From positions 62,001 through 126,000 of the forward strand of contig JAVLBP010000001.1 in NCBI GenBank assembly GCA_031581145.1: a DNA stretch of 64,000 bases, read 5' to 3'. This DNA comes from UBA8296 sp031581145. GTDB taxonomy: Bacteria > Bacteroidota > Rhodothermia > Balneolales > Balneolaceae. This document shows, piece after piece, positions 42,294 to 51,071 of this stretch (position 1 is the stretch's first letter; each line of letters opens with the position of its first letter). The position numbers and the translations under genes were made by a program. The notes beneath the pieces are model-generated. The model made no database searches. It saw only the letters and a list, made by a program, of their open reading frames with translations, and was not told the origin of the DNA.

Positions 42294-43813
42294 GTGGATC
42301 GACGCTAATTGGATTGACGAGACATCATCGAGGTGTTGTGATGATCTTGCAACAAATCGGTGTAGAATGGACGCTCTTAAGTAACTTTGATGGTACTTTC
42401 GATACTACCTCCAATAGCACCGCCGATCTTGCCTACGATGTGCTTTTGCTTCCCCCAAATGAGTCGAATCGTCAATGGGTTGAGACTGCCCACACCATCC
42501 CAACCATTGACTTTTCAGGGCTTATAGCCAAAGATCAAGGATTTAGGTCGTTCTCACAGACCGTCAAGCACCTTCTTGATACACCCTGGTTACAGCCTAT
42601 ATGGGATGTACCGATACACCCAATGACGGTTCGTGCCTTTCCCAAGGGGCAAAGTCTTGAAAAAAGCATTTGGGTGGATGAGCCGAGCAAGGTTTGCCAT
42701 GTCGGTCTCCCATTTTGGTCACAGGCAGAAGTACATGCCTCTTGGATGGCGACCATGCCTATGGAGTCATCCATCGACCAAACATCAAATCGACCGTCTG
42801 AGCGTATTCACAAGACACCCTATGCTCTGATGAGGCGTGTGTTACATTATGTACTGATTCACTGTTGTTTATGGTCTGGCCGTACCCTCGTGCGAAAAGC
42901 ATCCCTTCCTGAAGGTGTCGAATCGGTCATGATGTTTCGAGTGGATAGCGATTACGGCACCAAAGATGCAGTGAAATCATTGATTCATACATGCCAAACG
43001 TATGGAATACCCGCAACTTGGTTTTTGCATACTGAAGCCCATAAAGGATGGTTGGACAGGTTTGTTGATCCCAATATTGAGATGGCAGTTCACGGGGCTC
43101 GACATCAAAGTAGAGGCTCAACGGAAGCGTTGTTGAGAAATATTCGTCAAGCAAGAGACGATATAAAACAAGAAACAGGCCAAAATCCAACGGGTGTAGC
43201 CATGCCATTTGGTCGATATACGTCTCCAATTGCCGAGGTCTACAGACAATGTAATCATCTTTTTGATTATGCCTCTGACTTTGGCTTTGATAGCGATAAT
43301 CTTCCACACTGGCCAAGTGATAATCAGCCACTGCAAGTGCCTATTCACCCCATTTGTCCAGGGTCGTTTCGCCGAACAAATGCCACAGAACGGGATATCC
43401 AACGATATTTTCTAGGAAAATGGGCTAGATCCATAGCACGTGATGAACCCTTTATCTTTTACCATCACCCCATGCAGAGCGATGCGGGGGTTCTCAACCA
43501 ACTTTTTGGTGAGGTGGCTGAATTGAGATCCAAGGGACAGCTCGAAACATGGACGATGCAACAATGGGCCTCATGGTGGGTTCGACGCTCCATGTCCAAT
43601 CGTCACGATAAGTTGGTGGACAACGAGTTGGAAGGCGACACAAAGCTACGCGACGTCGATCCCCCCATACGTGTGAAGTGGATTGAGGAGGACACAATCC
43701 CAAAGCCATTATCTGGGCAAAACCACTCAACAGGAACATATTCACCCCCAAAGAGACCTTTTAAGCAGTGGAAAGCCATGATTTTGGATGAATTAGGGCA
43801 ACGAACACAATGA
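42290..43813 (+). CDS. Polysaccharide deacetylase (NodB-like) with large N-terminal extension
   Basis: A 507-aa protein. NodB homology lies at about residues 210-430: the Asp-Asp motif FRVDSDYG, AVHGARHQ supplying two metal His residues, MPFGRYTSP and FYHHPM. All catalytic and metal positions I can judge are present, so N-deacetylation of a GlcNAc- or ManNAc-containing glycan is likely. Residues 1-200 contain two hydrophobic stretches and are not recognised. The last 70 residues are polar and low in structure. The ATG at 42290 overlaps the upstream stop. It is probably a glycan-modifying step for the same polymer made by the neighbouring glycosyltransferases and WecB. Confidence 0.82.
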   Translation: MSGSTLIGLTRHHRGVVMILQQIGVEWTLLSNFDGTFDTTSNSTADLAYDVLLLPPNESNRQWVETAHTIPTIDFSGLIAKDQGFRSFSQTVKHLLDTPWLQPIWDVPIHPMTVRAFPKGQSLEKSIWVDEPSKVCHVGLPFWSQAEVHASWMATMPMESSIDQTSNRPSERIHKTPYALMRRVLHYVLIHCCLWSGRTLVRKASLPEGVESVMMFRVDSDYGTKDAVKSLIHTCQTYGIPATWFLHTEAHKGWLDRFVDPNIEMAVHGARHQSRGSTEALLRNIRQARDDIKQETGQNPTGVAMPFGRYTSPIAEVYRQCNHLFDYASDFGFDSDNLPHWPSDNQPLQVPIHPICPGSFRRTNATERDIQRYFLGKWARSIARDEPFIFYHHPMQSDAGVLNQLFGEVAELRSKGQLETWTMQQWASWWVRRSMSNRHDKLVDNELEGDTKLRDVDPPIRVKWIEEDTIPKPLSGQNHSTGTYSPPKRPFKQWKAMILDELGQRTQ

Positions 43814-44898
43814 ATATCCTATTTGTAACATCGCCAAAGACGTTCCAAGTCCATGGGGGATTAAGTAGGCAGTTACATCAGACCAAAGCTGCTCTTGAAG
43901 GCTTAGGGCATTCTATTGAGGTTGTCACCTCATTGCTGCATCATGTTCCATCAGCAGACATCATTCATATGTTTGGTGCCTCCCCAGATCTTGAAGAGGA
44001 TCTTTCTATTGCGCTGGATCAAGAGGTTCCTGTGATTGTGTCAACCGTGATGTATTCCAATCGGGCAGCCTCTACCCTTCGTCGAGCACTACAGGTTCAG
44101 AAACTTACACAGCTTTTAGGTTGGAGTTATAAACCCGATTTGAACGCTAAATATCGTCTCTGCCATCAAGCAACACATCTTGCACCCAATACTGAGGCTG
44201 AAGCACGCTTGATTCGTCAAGCCTTTGGGATACCCCCTCAAAAAATCACTGTCATCCCGAATGGTGTGAATGTTGGGCGTTTTGAGCACTCATCGCCAGA
44301 GCTCGCACTGGAGCGCCTTGGTTTTAATGGGTTTCTCCTCTATGTAGGAGATTTAGAGGCACCCCGCAAGAACGTTCAAACTCTAGTAGAGGTCTACAAA
44401 AAAGAACACCGTCGATTGAATTGGCCACCCCTTGTGTTGATGGGTCGTCTTGGGTCCGATCACCCATTGCAGGCTCAAGTCCAAAGTGATCCTATGATTC
44501 ACTGGGTTGACGCTGTGGCTCCTGACGATCCTTTACTAGAGTCGATGTATCGTGCTGCAAAGACGTTCGTACTCCCCAGCCAATTTGAAACGCCTGGAAT
44601 TGCTGCGATGGAGGCGGGTTTATCGCAATGTTCCATTGCCATTACCCAAAAAGGTGGCACAAAGGACGTGTTCGGGTCTGAAGTGCATTATTTAGATCCT
44701 TTCGACGAGCGTTCTATCTCCCAAGCGATTCATCAAGCACTCCTAAGTCCCCCTTCTGATACCCTACATGCAACTCTACAAGCACTGGACTGGTCAGAGG
44801 TTGGCACTCAGACAGCAGCGATGTATCAAAATGTTATCTCAATGGCTGCTCAGATTCCTCAAATCAACCCTCACAGCACGAAGGTGCGTACGTCATGA
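43810..44898 (+). CDS. Family-4 glycosyltransferase
   Basis: A 362-aa retaining GT-B enzyme. N-terminal Rossmann: ILFVTSPKTFQVHGGLSRQLHQTKAAL. Middle: PNTEAEARLIRQAFGIPPQKITVIPNGVN, a standard GT4 linker. C-terminal donor domain: LLYVGDLEAPRKN and the nucleotide-sugar E-x7-E motif around FETPGIAAMEAG. The substrates are unknown. It is coupled by ATGA to the deacetylase before it and to wecB after it. Confidence 0.9.
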   Translation: MNILFVTSPKTFQVHGGLSRQLHQTKAALEGLGHSIEVVTSLLHHVPSADIIHMFGASPDLEEDLSIALDQEVPVIVSTVMYSNRAASTLRRALQVQKLTQLLGWSYKPDLNAKYRLCHQATHLAPNTEAEARLIRQAFGIPPQKITVIPNGVNVGRFEHSSPELALERLGFNGFLLYVGDLEAPRKNVQTLVEVYKKEHRRLNWPPLVLMGRLGSDHPLQAQVQSDPMIHWVDAVAPDDPLLESMYRAAKTFVLPSQFETPGIAAMEAGLSQCSIAITQKGGTKDVFGSEVHYLDPFDERSISQAIHQALLSPPSDTLHATLQALDWSEVGTQTAAMYQNVISMAAQIPQINPHSTKVRTS

Positions 44899-45983
44899 GC
44901 CGTTCTCCAATACATATTGCGGTATGGATAGGAACAAGACCCGAGTATATAAAAATGGCTCCTTTGGTCTTGGAATTACAGGAGGATGCTCGCTTTGAGG
45001 TGCATGTCGTTCATTCTGGCCAGCATGCAACCCTTGGCAAAGGGACCGGTGAACTCTTTGGGGTGCACCCGCTGGAGATGACATTACAACCCACAGATGG
45101 ACACCTTGAGGCATTGGAGCAGGAAATTAAGCATCAGGCTACGCAGTGGTTTTCAAACCAGCATGTAGATTGTGTACTTGTTCAAGGGGATACAGCCACG
45201 GCATACTGTGTTGCCGATGTTGCGCACCACACGGGTGTTCCGATAGGTCACGTCGAGGCTGGTTTGCGGACGTATGACGTGTCGCAGCCGTTTCCTGAAG
45301 AAGGGTATCGTCAAGCCATCTCAAAAAGAGCAAAATGGCACTACACCCCAAGTGAGCAGGCTACCTCTAACCTTGTCGCAGAAGGGGTCGACCCTTCTAC
45401 CATCCATCAGGTGGGAAATACCATCGTGGATGCATTTACAATGCTTGAGTCACGATTCGCGTCACAGGATGCTGCACCCTACCCCATACCCTATTGGGTG
45501 ATGACCCTGCATCGACGTGAGTCGCAAGGAGAAGCAGCACATCAAGTCACGCAAACACTCTTGGAGTATCTCAATGGGAACTCATCTCAACATCTTGTCG
45601 TAATTCAACATCCAAATCCATCGACTCATCCACCACTAGAGACATTGTCGGGTCACCCTCAAATTCATCTTGTGGAGCCATTAGAGTACCTACCCTTCCT
45701 CTCACTTTGTGCAGGTTCTCAAGGCATACTAAGCGATTCCGGAGGGCTTCAAGAAGAAGCGCCTCTACTTGGTCTTCCAATCCTCATTTTTAGGGAGGTT
45801 ACAGAGCGTCCTGAGGTTGTCGAGGCTGGATATGGCAAGCTTGTTGGAACTAACCCCGAAAACATTCATATTGGATTAACGTGGTTAGAAGAGCTAGTGA
45901 ATCCACTACAAAAAACATCGCTCTATGGTCTTGGGAATGCATCAAAAGCTATTCACGACCATCTTTGCGACGTCTTTTTTTAG
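44895..45983 (+). CDS. wecB: UDP-N-acetylglucosamine 2-epimerase (non-hydrolysing)
   Basis: Interconverts UDP-GlcNAc and UDP-ManNAc for surface polysaccharide synthesis. The 362-aa sequence has the family start WIGTRPEYIKMAPLV, VHSGQH, LVQGDTATAYCVADVA, GHVEAGLRT, QPFPEEGYRQ and the C-terminal LSDSGGLQEEAPLLGLPILIFREVTERPE. All are canonical active-site segments. It is the last gene of the eight-gene operon and tells that the glycan contains a HexNAc, consistent with the adjacent deacetylase. Confidence 0.95.
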   Translation: MSRSPIHIAVWIGTRPEYIKMAPLVLELQEDARFEVHVVHSGQHATLGKGTGELFGVHPLEMTLQPTDGHLEALEQEIKHQATQWFSNQHVDCVLVQGDTATAYCVADVAHHTGVPIGHVEAGLRTYDVSQPFPEEGYRQAISKRAKWHYTPSEQATSNLVAEGVDPSTIHQVGNTIVDAFTMLESRFASQDAAPYPIPYWVMTLHRRESQGEAAHQVTQTLLEYLNGNSSQHLVVIQHPNPSTHPPLETLSGHPQIHLVEPLEYLPFLSLCAGSQGILSDSGGLQEEAPLLGLPILIFREVTERPEVVEAGYGKLVGTNPENIHIGLTWLEELVNPLQKTSLYGLGNASKAIHDHLCDVFF

Positions 45984-46095
45984 AGCCCATGGACTTAACG
46001 ACTGCCATATACCTTTGACTGTAAGTTTAACTTTACGGTTGGTAATGAATCTGTCTAAAAATCACACTGAAAATTTCACTGAACAAAAAACGCCC

Positions 46096-47157
46096 ATGAA
46101 TACGTCAAGAAAATCATTTATTAAAACATTAGGAGCTCTTGGTGTAATGCCATTGGCGCTAGCACAATCTGCTTATGGTAAACCAAAGACAGAGTTAAAC
46201 AGCACCCCTCTCACCAAGAACCCCAAGACGCTAGCCGTCGGATCACGTAATGCGCTAAGAGGCCTTGAGCGAGCTGTATCGATGATGACTGATGGAAAGG
46301 ATCCGTTAGATGCCGCTGTGGAAGGAGTTAAAATCCAAGAGCTTGACCCCAACGATATGAGTGTTGGATTTGGGGGGCTTCCCAATGAACATGGTGTTGT
46401 TCAGCTTGATGCCTCATGCATGCACGGACCTACCAAACGGGCAGGGTCTGTTGGATGTCTAGAGGGTATCAAAACGCCCTCTGAAGTGGCCAAAGCAGTC
46501 CTTGAGCTTACAGATCACATTATGCTTGTGGGAGATGATGCTAAAACTTTTGCCTTGCAGCTTGGCTATCGGGAAGAGAACTTGCTCACTGAGCGAGCCA
46601 GAGAAGCATGGCTGCGATGGAAACGAAATCTCAACCCAAATGATAACTGGCTGAATGAGGACGAATCAAACCCCTACTCCACCGGGACGGTTCATATATC
46701 GGCTTGTACGCAGCAAGGTGATATCGGCTCCATTACTACAACGTCGGGTTTATCGTATAAAATCCCAGGTCGTGTGGGAGATTCGCCCATAATAGGCGCG
46801 GGGCAATACTGTGATCAACGTGTTGGATCTGCAGGCTCAACGGGTCGTGGCGAAGCCAATATTATGGCCTGTGGAAGCTTCACTGTTGTTGAACGAATGC
46901 GTAACGGTGAAAGCCCTGAACAAGCTTGTTTGTCTGCCCTACAACGTGTTGTAGAAATGACAGAGTCACGACTCCTGGATGAGAATGGAAAACCACGTTT
47001 TAACCTCAACTATTACGCACTCAACGTGCAAGGTGAGTTTGGTGGAGCCACTATGCTTAAGCCATCTGATCGAGCGCTTGACAATGGTGGAGGGACATTT
47101 GCCGTTGCAGAACCTGGCAATGCTCGATTAGAGCCCATGGCTTGGTTATTTGACTAA
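46096..47157 (+). CDS. Glycosylasparaginase / isoaspartyl peptidase family Ntn-hydrolase
   Basis: A 353-aa exported Ntn-hydrolase that would cleave GlcNAc-Asn or iso-Asp bonds after self-processing. The signal peptide MNTSRKSFIKTLGALGVMPLALA resembles a Tat signal but with RK in place of RR. The autoprocessing and nucleophile Thr is probably in YSTGTVHISA, followed by the family block GLSYKIPGRVGDSPIIGAGQYCD and GSAGSTGRGE. I start it at ATG 46096 because it precedes the signal peptide directly; longer in-frame starts at 46045 or 45925 would be less plausible. It follows wecB after 112 bp on the same strand and overlaps the convergent barrel gene by 4 bp. Confidence 0.87.
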   Translation: MNTSRKSFIKTLGALGVMPLALAQSAYGKPKTELNSTPLTKNPKTLAVGSRNALRGLERAVSMMTDGKDPLDAAVEGVKIQELDPNDMSVGFGGLPNEHGVVQLDASCMHGPTKRAGSVGCLEGIKTPSEVAKAVLELTDHIMLVGDDAKTFALQLGYREENLLTERAREAWLRWKRNLNPNDNWLNEDESNPYSTGTVHISACTQQGDIGSITTTSGLSYKIPGRVGDSPIIGAGQYCDQRVGSAGSTGRGEANIMACGSFTVVERMRNGESPEQACLSALQRVVEMTESRLLDENGKPRFNLNYYALNVQGEFGGATMLKPSDRALDNGGGTFAVAEPGNARLEPMAWLFD

Positions 47158-48692
47158 CGGTCATTACGCTGGAGCCTCACTCTGAGTAGGCCCTGCGATA
47201 GTGGTTGATCGACTCGAAATACGACACTAAGGACCATCTTCGTGGTTCCTCGGCTAGGTAGCTCCACCACAAGCCCCGTGGCTCCCATAAATGATGAGAG
47301 TTCTTTTGCCAGCACATTTGGACGATAATGACTCGATGGTACGTAAGACGCATCTAGAAGAGCACCAATCACAAGATTGGATTGGACAGGGTGTCTAGCG
47401 TCTATTGATAGTGAATGAGCTGAACGGACTTGAACTTGATGGGCTTCAAACCCTCGAAACATCCCTTCACCTCCCCATGAGACCCAACCTTGTATGTCAT
47501 CCATACGCATTCCCCATCCATAGGATTGATAGAGCTGGATCCACCCATACCACGAGTCGTTGTGGGTACTCCATAATTGTCGAAGGGTGATGCGTGAGCC
47601 TCTTTGAGGGTTACTCCCAAGAGGTGTTACCGTCTCTAAGGCCCAAGACCAACCTTCAGGCATGGTGCGGTCGGGTGCACGCATGAAAGACCATGGCCCG
47701 TAATTGGCACGTAAGCCGGCCGTGATTTGCCAATTTCCGGGTATTGCTTGGTTCGTGGCTTGCGTAGATTCACTTTTACTGAATCCAAGTTGCGAACCTA
47801 GTCGAAAGGAGCGTTCTGCAAACCAGAGGGAGCTCCATTGTACAGAGGCGGTTTGCGACAATGTATCGCGTGTTTCGAAATCTACCTGGACTTGATGTTC
47901 TTGAACCCACGGTTTGAACCACAATTGGGATAACTCGAGAGATGCGAGGGTTACCCCATTGGGCGTTGATTCATATCGTCCTCGAAATGACCGTTGATGA
48001 CTCCCAAAATACGGAGCATCTATCTCCATAGATCCATATAGAGCCACATCGCGTGCCTCTTGTTGCAAAGCCACTACCCCTTGAATTGTGGGTCGGCGCT
48101 GATCCTGAATGTCCACGTTGGGAAGAATAAATCGATGGTCAGGACCTTCAATGATTTTGGACCAGCCATCCAAAGAGAACGAGCGTATACTTGGTTGCCG
48201 GCTAAGTGTATTTTCTATGGATGATGTTGATAGAGAATAAGTCGCGGATTGGCATTCATTTTGGGGTTCATCTGTTACGAGGCATGGATGTCTTAAGCCT
48301 AGAGCTCCCGCATCAAAATGAAGCCCCTGCTCATCCAACTCTATACTTGCTTCAGGAAATCCTTGTTGGGCAAGATGGGTTAAGAGGAGTGATAATGATG
48401 TTGAGGAGTATTGATGCTCACGATATGTTGAACTGTACGTCGAAAGAGTGGATTCAGCATAAGTTTTTCGTTTACGCTCAGCCTTGAAGCTGGATGAAAC
48501 CGGTGAGCTATAATGCACCTTTAATGGTTTTGTCGTGTCTTGATACTCATGTTTATGCATAGGTTGTGATGCTCCATCAGGTTGAGTTTGACCCATTGAG
48601 TTGCCATGGCTAAACGCCAAAAATAGCCAAAAAAGCGCCCCTTGAAGGATCCAAACCCCTTTATCTCGAGGATTAAAATAATGCCGATACAA
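47154..48692 (-). CDS. Predicted outer-membrane beta-barrel protein (Omp85/TamA-like)
   Basis: About 512 aa. A signal peptide (basic n-region, then WILQGALFWLFLAFSHG) is followed by a low-complexity Ser/Thr/Tyr stretch, a POTRA-like segment (SLLLTHLAQQGFPEASIEL) and a long C-terminal part of alternating beta strands (LRANYGPWSF, ITLRQLWSTHNDSW, LVVELPSRGTTKMVLSVVFRVD). This suggests a surface-exposed barrel of the Omp85 superfamily, not a confirmed one. The frame is open upstream to 48812, inside speE; TTG at 48692 gives a clean signal peptide and is my choice. It is the last gene after speD-speE, overlapping speE by 20 bp. Confidence 0.6.
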   Translation of the reverse strand: MYRHYFNPRDKGVWILQGALFWLFLAFSHGNSMGQTQPDGASQPMHKHEYQDTTKPLKVHYSSPVSSSFKAERKRKTYAESTLSTYSSTYREHQYSSTSLSLLLTHLAQQGFPEASIELDEQGLHFDAGALGLRHPCLVTDEPQNECQSATYSLSTSSIENTLSRQPSIRSFSLDGWSKIIEGPDHRFILPNVDIQDQRRPTIQGVVALQQEARDVALYGSMEIDAPYFGSHQRSFRGRYESTPNGVTLASLELSQLWFKPWVQEHQVQVDFETRDTLSQTASVQWSSLWFAERSFRLGSQLGFSKSESTQATNQAIPGNWQITAGLRANYGPWSFMRAPDRTMPEGWSWALETVTPLGSNPQRGSRITLRQLWSTHNDSWYGWIQLYQSYGWGMRMDDIQGWVSWGGEGMFRGFEAHQVQVRSAHSLSIDARHPVQSNLVIGALLDASYVPSSHYRPNVLAKELSSFMGATGLVVELPSRGTTKMVLSVVFRVDQPLSQGLLRVRLQRNDR

Positions 48693-49515
48693 ATGGAGGA
48701 AGTGCCTGTGAAGCCTTGAAAATCTCTGCTGAGAAATACTTAAGCTCTGGATGGGATTCACAAAATTGTCTTGCTGAGTCAAAGGCATAAGATGATTGTG
48801 GATCGACCTCATTGGATGCCATCATCATGGACCATGTTCCGGTTGGGTAAAGAGGTATAGAGCACAAATAGGGAGAAACACTTCCTACATGAGTAGATAA
48901 CGCATGATAGAGAGTTTTCATATTGGGATGAAACGTCTTGACCCATGGCGATTCAGATTGCGAGACGACGACACCACCAGGTTTTAACGCCTTTGCACAG
49001 GCTTGAACAAAATCATCGCTAAATAATCCCTCAGCAGGTCCCACAGGATCAGATCCATCAATAAGAATCACATCGTATTTGGACGATTGGCGCGCCATAA
49101 ATTGAATCCCGTCTTCCAGATATAAGCTTGAACGAGGGTCATCAAAAACCCCGAGCCCTGGAAAGCACGTTTTTGAGGCTTCAATCACCACCTCGTCGAG
49201 TTCAACCCAATCAATGGACTCGACATCCTCATGCTTACAACACTCCCGGAGAGTGCCTCCATCCCCTCCACCAATGAGACAAATATTCGCAGGTTTCGGA
49301 TGGGCGCACAAGGCTGGATGCGTTAACATCTCATGGTAGACAAATTCATCTAGTTCAGATAACATGACCATGCCATCAAGTGTCATCACATGCCCCCAAC
49401 TATCGGTTTTGAGCACCTCAACAAGCTGAAAGGGGGATTGCTTAGAGAACACAACCTCTTGGACGCCCAGGGTTAGACCTGTACGCCCATCATACCATTC
49501 ATCAAATCGATTCAA
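48673..49515 (-). CDS. speE: Spermidine synthase
   Basis: Transfers aminopropyl from decarboxylated SAM to putrescine. The 280-aa sequence opens WYDGRTGLTLGV, has the SAM-binding GGGDGGTLRECCKHE, the DLIDG-type motif VILIDGSDPVGPAEGLFSDDF and the YGTGTWSMMMAS-type ending (PTGTWSMMMAS). Its start overlaps the speD stop by 14 bp, which couples the two steps of the pathway. No agmatinase or ornithine/arginine decarboxylase gene is in the window, so the putrescine source is not visible. Confidence 0.97.
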   Translation of the reverse strand: MNRFDEWYDGRTGLTLGVQEVVFSKQSPFQLVEVLKTDSWGHVMTLDGMVMLSELDEFVYHEMLTHPALCAHPKPANICLIGGGDGGTLRECCKHEDVESIDWVELDEVVIEASKTCFPGLGVFDDPRSSLYLEDGIQFMARQSSKYDVILIDGSDPVGPAEGLFSDDFVQACAKALKPGGVVVSQSESPWVKTFHPNMKTLYHALSTHVGSVSPYLCSIPLYPTGTWSMMMASNEVDPQSSYAFDSARQFCESHPELKYFSAEIFKASQALPPFVSALF

Positions 49516-49909
49516 TGGCTCCTTGGAGTGGTTTGTGATGAATAGACTCCCCTTTTGGCATCTTAAATAGACCCCGCTTCATTTCCATGGTAGAGGTAGA
49601 TTCTGAGCCGAGATCAGTGGCAATTTTATCCTGAATTATCCATGGGTCAATCGTCTCACCACATGTGAAAATGTCCACCGCGGCATACCCATATTCGGGC
49701 CATGTGTGAATGGTTACATGAGATTCGGCAATAATGATCACACCACTAACCCCGTATGGATTGAACGTATGAAAATCGTGAGATACAATTGTGGCACCAG
49801 AGGCTTTGGTCGCGTCCACAAGGATGGACTCCATGCGTGCTGGATCATTAAGTGTTTCGATATTGCACTGATACAATTCGACTAAAATATGGCGTCCAAG
49901 GGCCTGCAT
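49502..49909 (-). CDS. speD: S-adenosylmethionine decarboxylase proenzyme
   Basis: Makes decarboxylated SAM, the aminopropyl donor for SpeE. This is a class 1B (SpeH-like) proenzyme of 135 aa. It self-cleaves between Glu62 and Ser63 (AESHVTIHTWPE), and the Ser becomes the pyruvoyl cofactor. His64 and Cys in FTCG are the proton-relay positions. I choose the ATG at 49909 because AGAGGAG sits 7 nt upstream, one of the few strong Shine-Dalgarno sites here. The frame is open further up to 49948, but that adds 13 residues not seen in the family. Confidence 0.96.
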   Translation of the reverse strand: MQALGRHILVELYQCNIETLNDPARMESILVDATKASGATIVSHDFHTFNPYGVSGVIIIAESHVTIHTWPEYGYAAVDIFTCGETIDPWIIQDKIATDLGSESTSTMEMKRGLFKMPKGESIHHKPLQGAIESI

Positions 49910-49916
49910 AGGGCAA

Positions 49917-49923
49917 CTCCTCT
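49917..49923 (-). promoter_or_regulatory. Strong Shine-Dalgarno of speD
   Basis: AGAGGAG on the - strand, 7 nt before the ATG at 49909. It decides the speD start against the longer in-frame alternative. Confidence 0.75.
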
Positions 49924-49939
49924 GGGGGTGTGTGTATAA

Positions 49940-49975
49940 ACTTCGCAAAATTACATCTTTTTACGGATGCGAAGT
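49940..49975 (-). promoter_or_regulatory. Inverted repeat upstream of speDE
   Basis: Perfect 8-bp arms ACTTCGCA (49940-49947) and TGCGAAGT (49968-49975), separated by 20 bp, 30 bp upstream of the speD ATG. A TTTATA-like -10 lies just after it on the - strand. It could be an operator or a leader hairpin controlling polyamine synthesis. Confidence 0.5.
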
Positions 49976-49994
49976 ATGTCTTAAAAAAGATTTT

Positions 49995-51050
49995 TTATTG
50001 GACGGATTGGTGAATGCGTGTAACGACATCTTGCAACACATCGTGAGGGGCACCAGCATCAAATCCTTTTAAAGCACGATCGGCATCCAGGAGAGCTTCC
50101 ATGATACCTGGTATCTCTGCCAATTGGTAGGCATTGACTTGCCTATCGAGGACTTTGTAATAATACGGATTCACATTACACTGGCGTTGTATCTCTTGCC
50201 CCGATAACCCCTTCTGCCGACTCCGAAGAATCACCCAAAAGAGTGTAAAGGTGTTAGAGAGCATACCAATCATACGAAGTGATTCACCAATAAGCGTTTC
50301 ATCGGTTTGCTTCATTCGCTGGATCACTTGATGCGATTTGGGTACATCCCTTGCGATAATGGCATCCTTCAACTCAAACGAAGAGAGTTCTCTTGTTTTG
50401 CTTAGCAAGGTTCTTAGCGCAGTCCGATCGATGGTTTGGCCTTGATTTGCATGAGTTGCAATTTTTTGGAGCTCCGAATCAAGCATCGTGCAGTCCACAC
50501 CAACCCATTCAATAAACTCCTGACTTGCTGTTGGATCCAGGGTGACGTCATACGCATCACGAGCAAGTTGTTGCAACCAACGACTGGCTTGAGCAGGCTG
50601 GAGTGATTCAAAAGTGTATAGGTTAACATTCGGAGACTTAGCACACACTTTGGCTAGGTTTGTCCGCTTGTCGAGCCCTTTGGTATCCACAAAAAGCAGA
50701 AGAGTACTTGCGAGAGGTTGTTCTACATACCGTAGCAGTAAGTTTTGACCATCCGTGCTGGTAAGTCCTTTTAAACTCATAGCCTCTCGGACGAGTACGA
50801 CCCTCCTCTCAGACATCATGGGAAACTGCTTGGCGAGACCTAAGATTTGATCAATCGTCGCATCCGAGCCATAAACCTTATCCACATTAAAATCCTCAGC
50901 CCCTTCCTCTACGGCGCTTAAAGCAAGGGATTCTACTTTTTTAATGAAATAAGACTCTTCACCTGAACAAAAGGTGACCCCATGTAAGGCTTGAAGCCCC
51001 TGCTGTTGGATCTGTGACCAGACATCGTATGCATTGGGTTTGCTAGCCAT
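49995..51050 (-). CDS. holA: DNA polymerase III delta subunit
   Basis: Opens the beta clamp and belongs to the clamp loader. The 351-aa protein is a diverged AAA+-like family. Its N-terminal domain starts with the ALHGVTFCSGEESYFIKK strand, contains FPMMSERRVVLVREA, and has a degenerate, probably non-ATP-binding P-loop. The C-terminal collar domain (LSSFELKDAIIARD, TFTLFWVILRSRQKG, YYYKVLDRQVNAYQL, DRALKGFDAG) matches HolA. It is separated from asnS by 21 bp and from speD by 85 bp. Confidence 0.9.
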   Translation of the reverse strand: MASKPNAYDVWSQIQQQGLQALHGVTFCSGEESYFIKKVESLALSAVEEGAEDFNVDKVYGSDATIDQILGLAKQFPMMSERRVVLVREAMSLKGLTSTDGQNLLLRYVEQPLASTLLLFVDTKGLDKRTNLAKVCAKSPNVNLYTFESLQPAQASRWLQQLARDAYDVTLDPTASQEFIEWVGVDCTMLDSELQKIATHANQGQTIDRTALRTLLSKTRELSSFELKDAIIARDVPKSHQVIQRMKQTDETLIGESLRMIGMLSNTFTLFWVILRSRQKGLSGQEIQRQCNVNPYYYKVLDRQVNAYQLAEIPGIMEALLDADRALKGFDAGAPHDVLQDVVTRIHQSVQ

Positions 51051-51071
51051 ACGGATTCACAGACTTATGGA

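Noticed and set aside
45925..46095. Upstream starts of the glycosylasparaginase gene (45925 and 46045)
   Set aside because: They overlap wecB or add hydrophilic sequence before a clear signal peptide starting at 46096.
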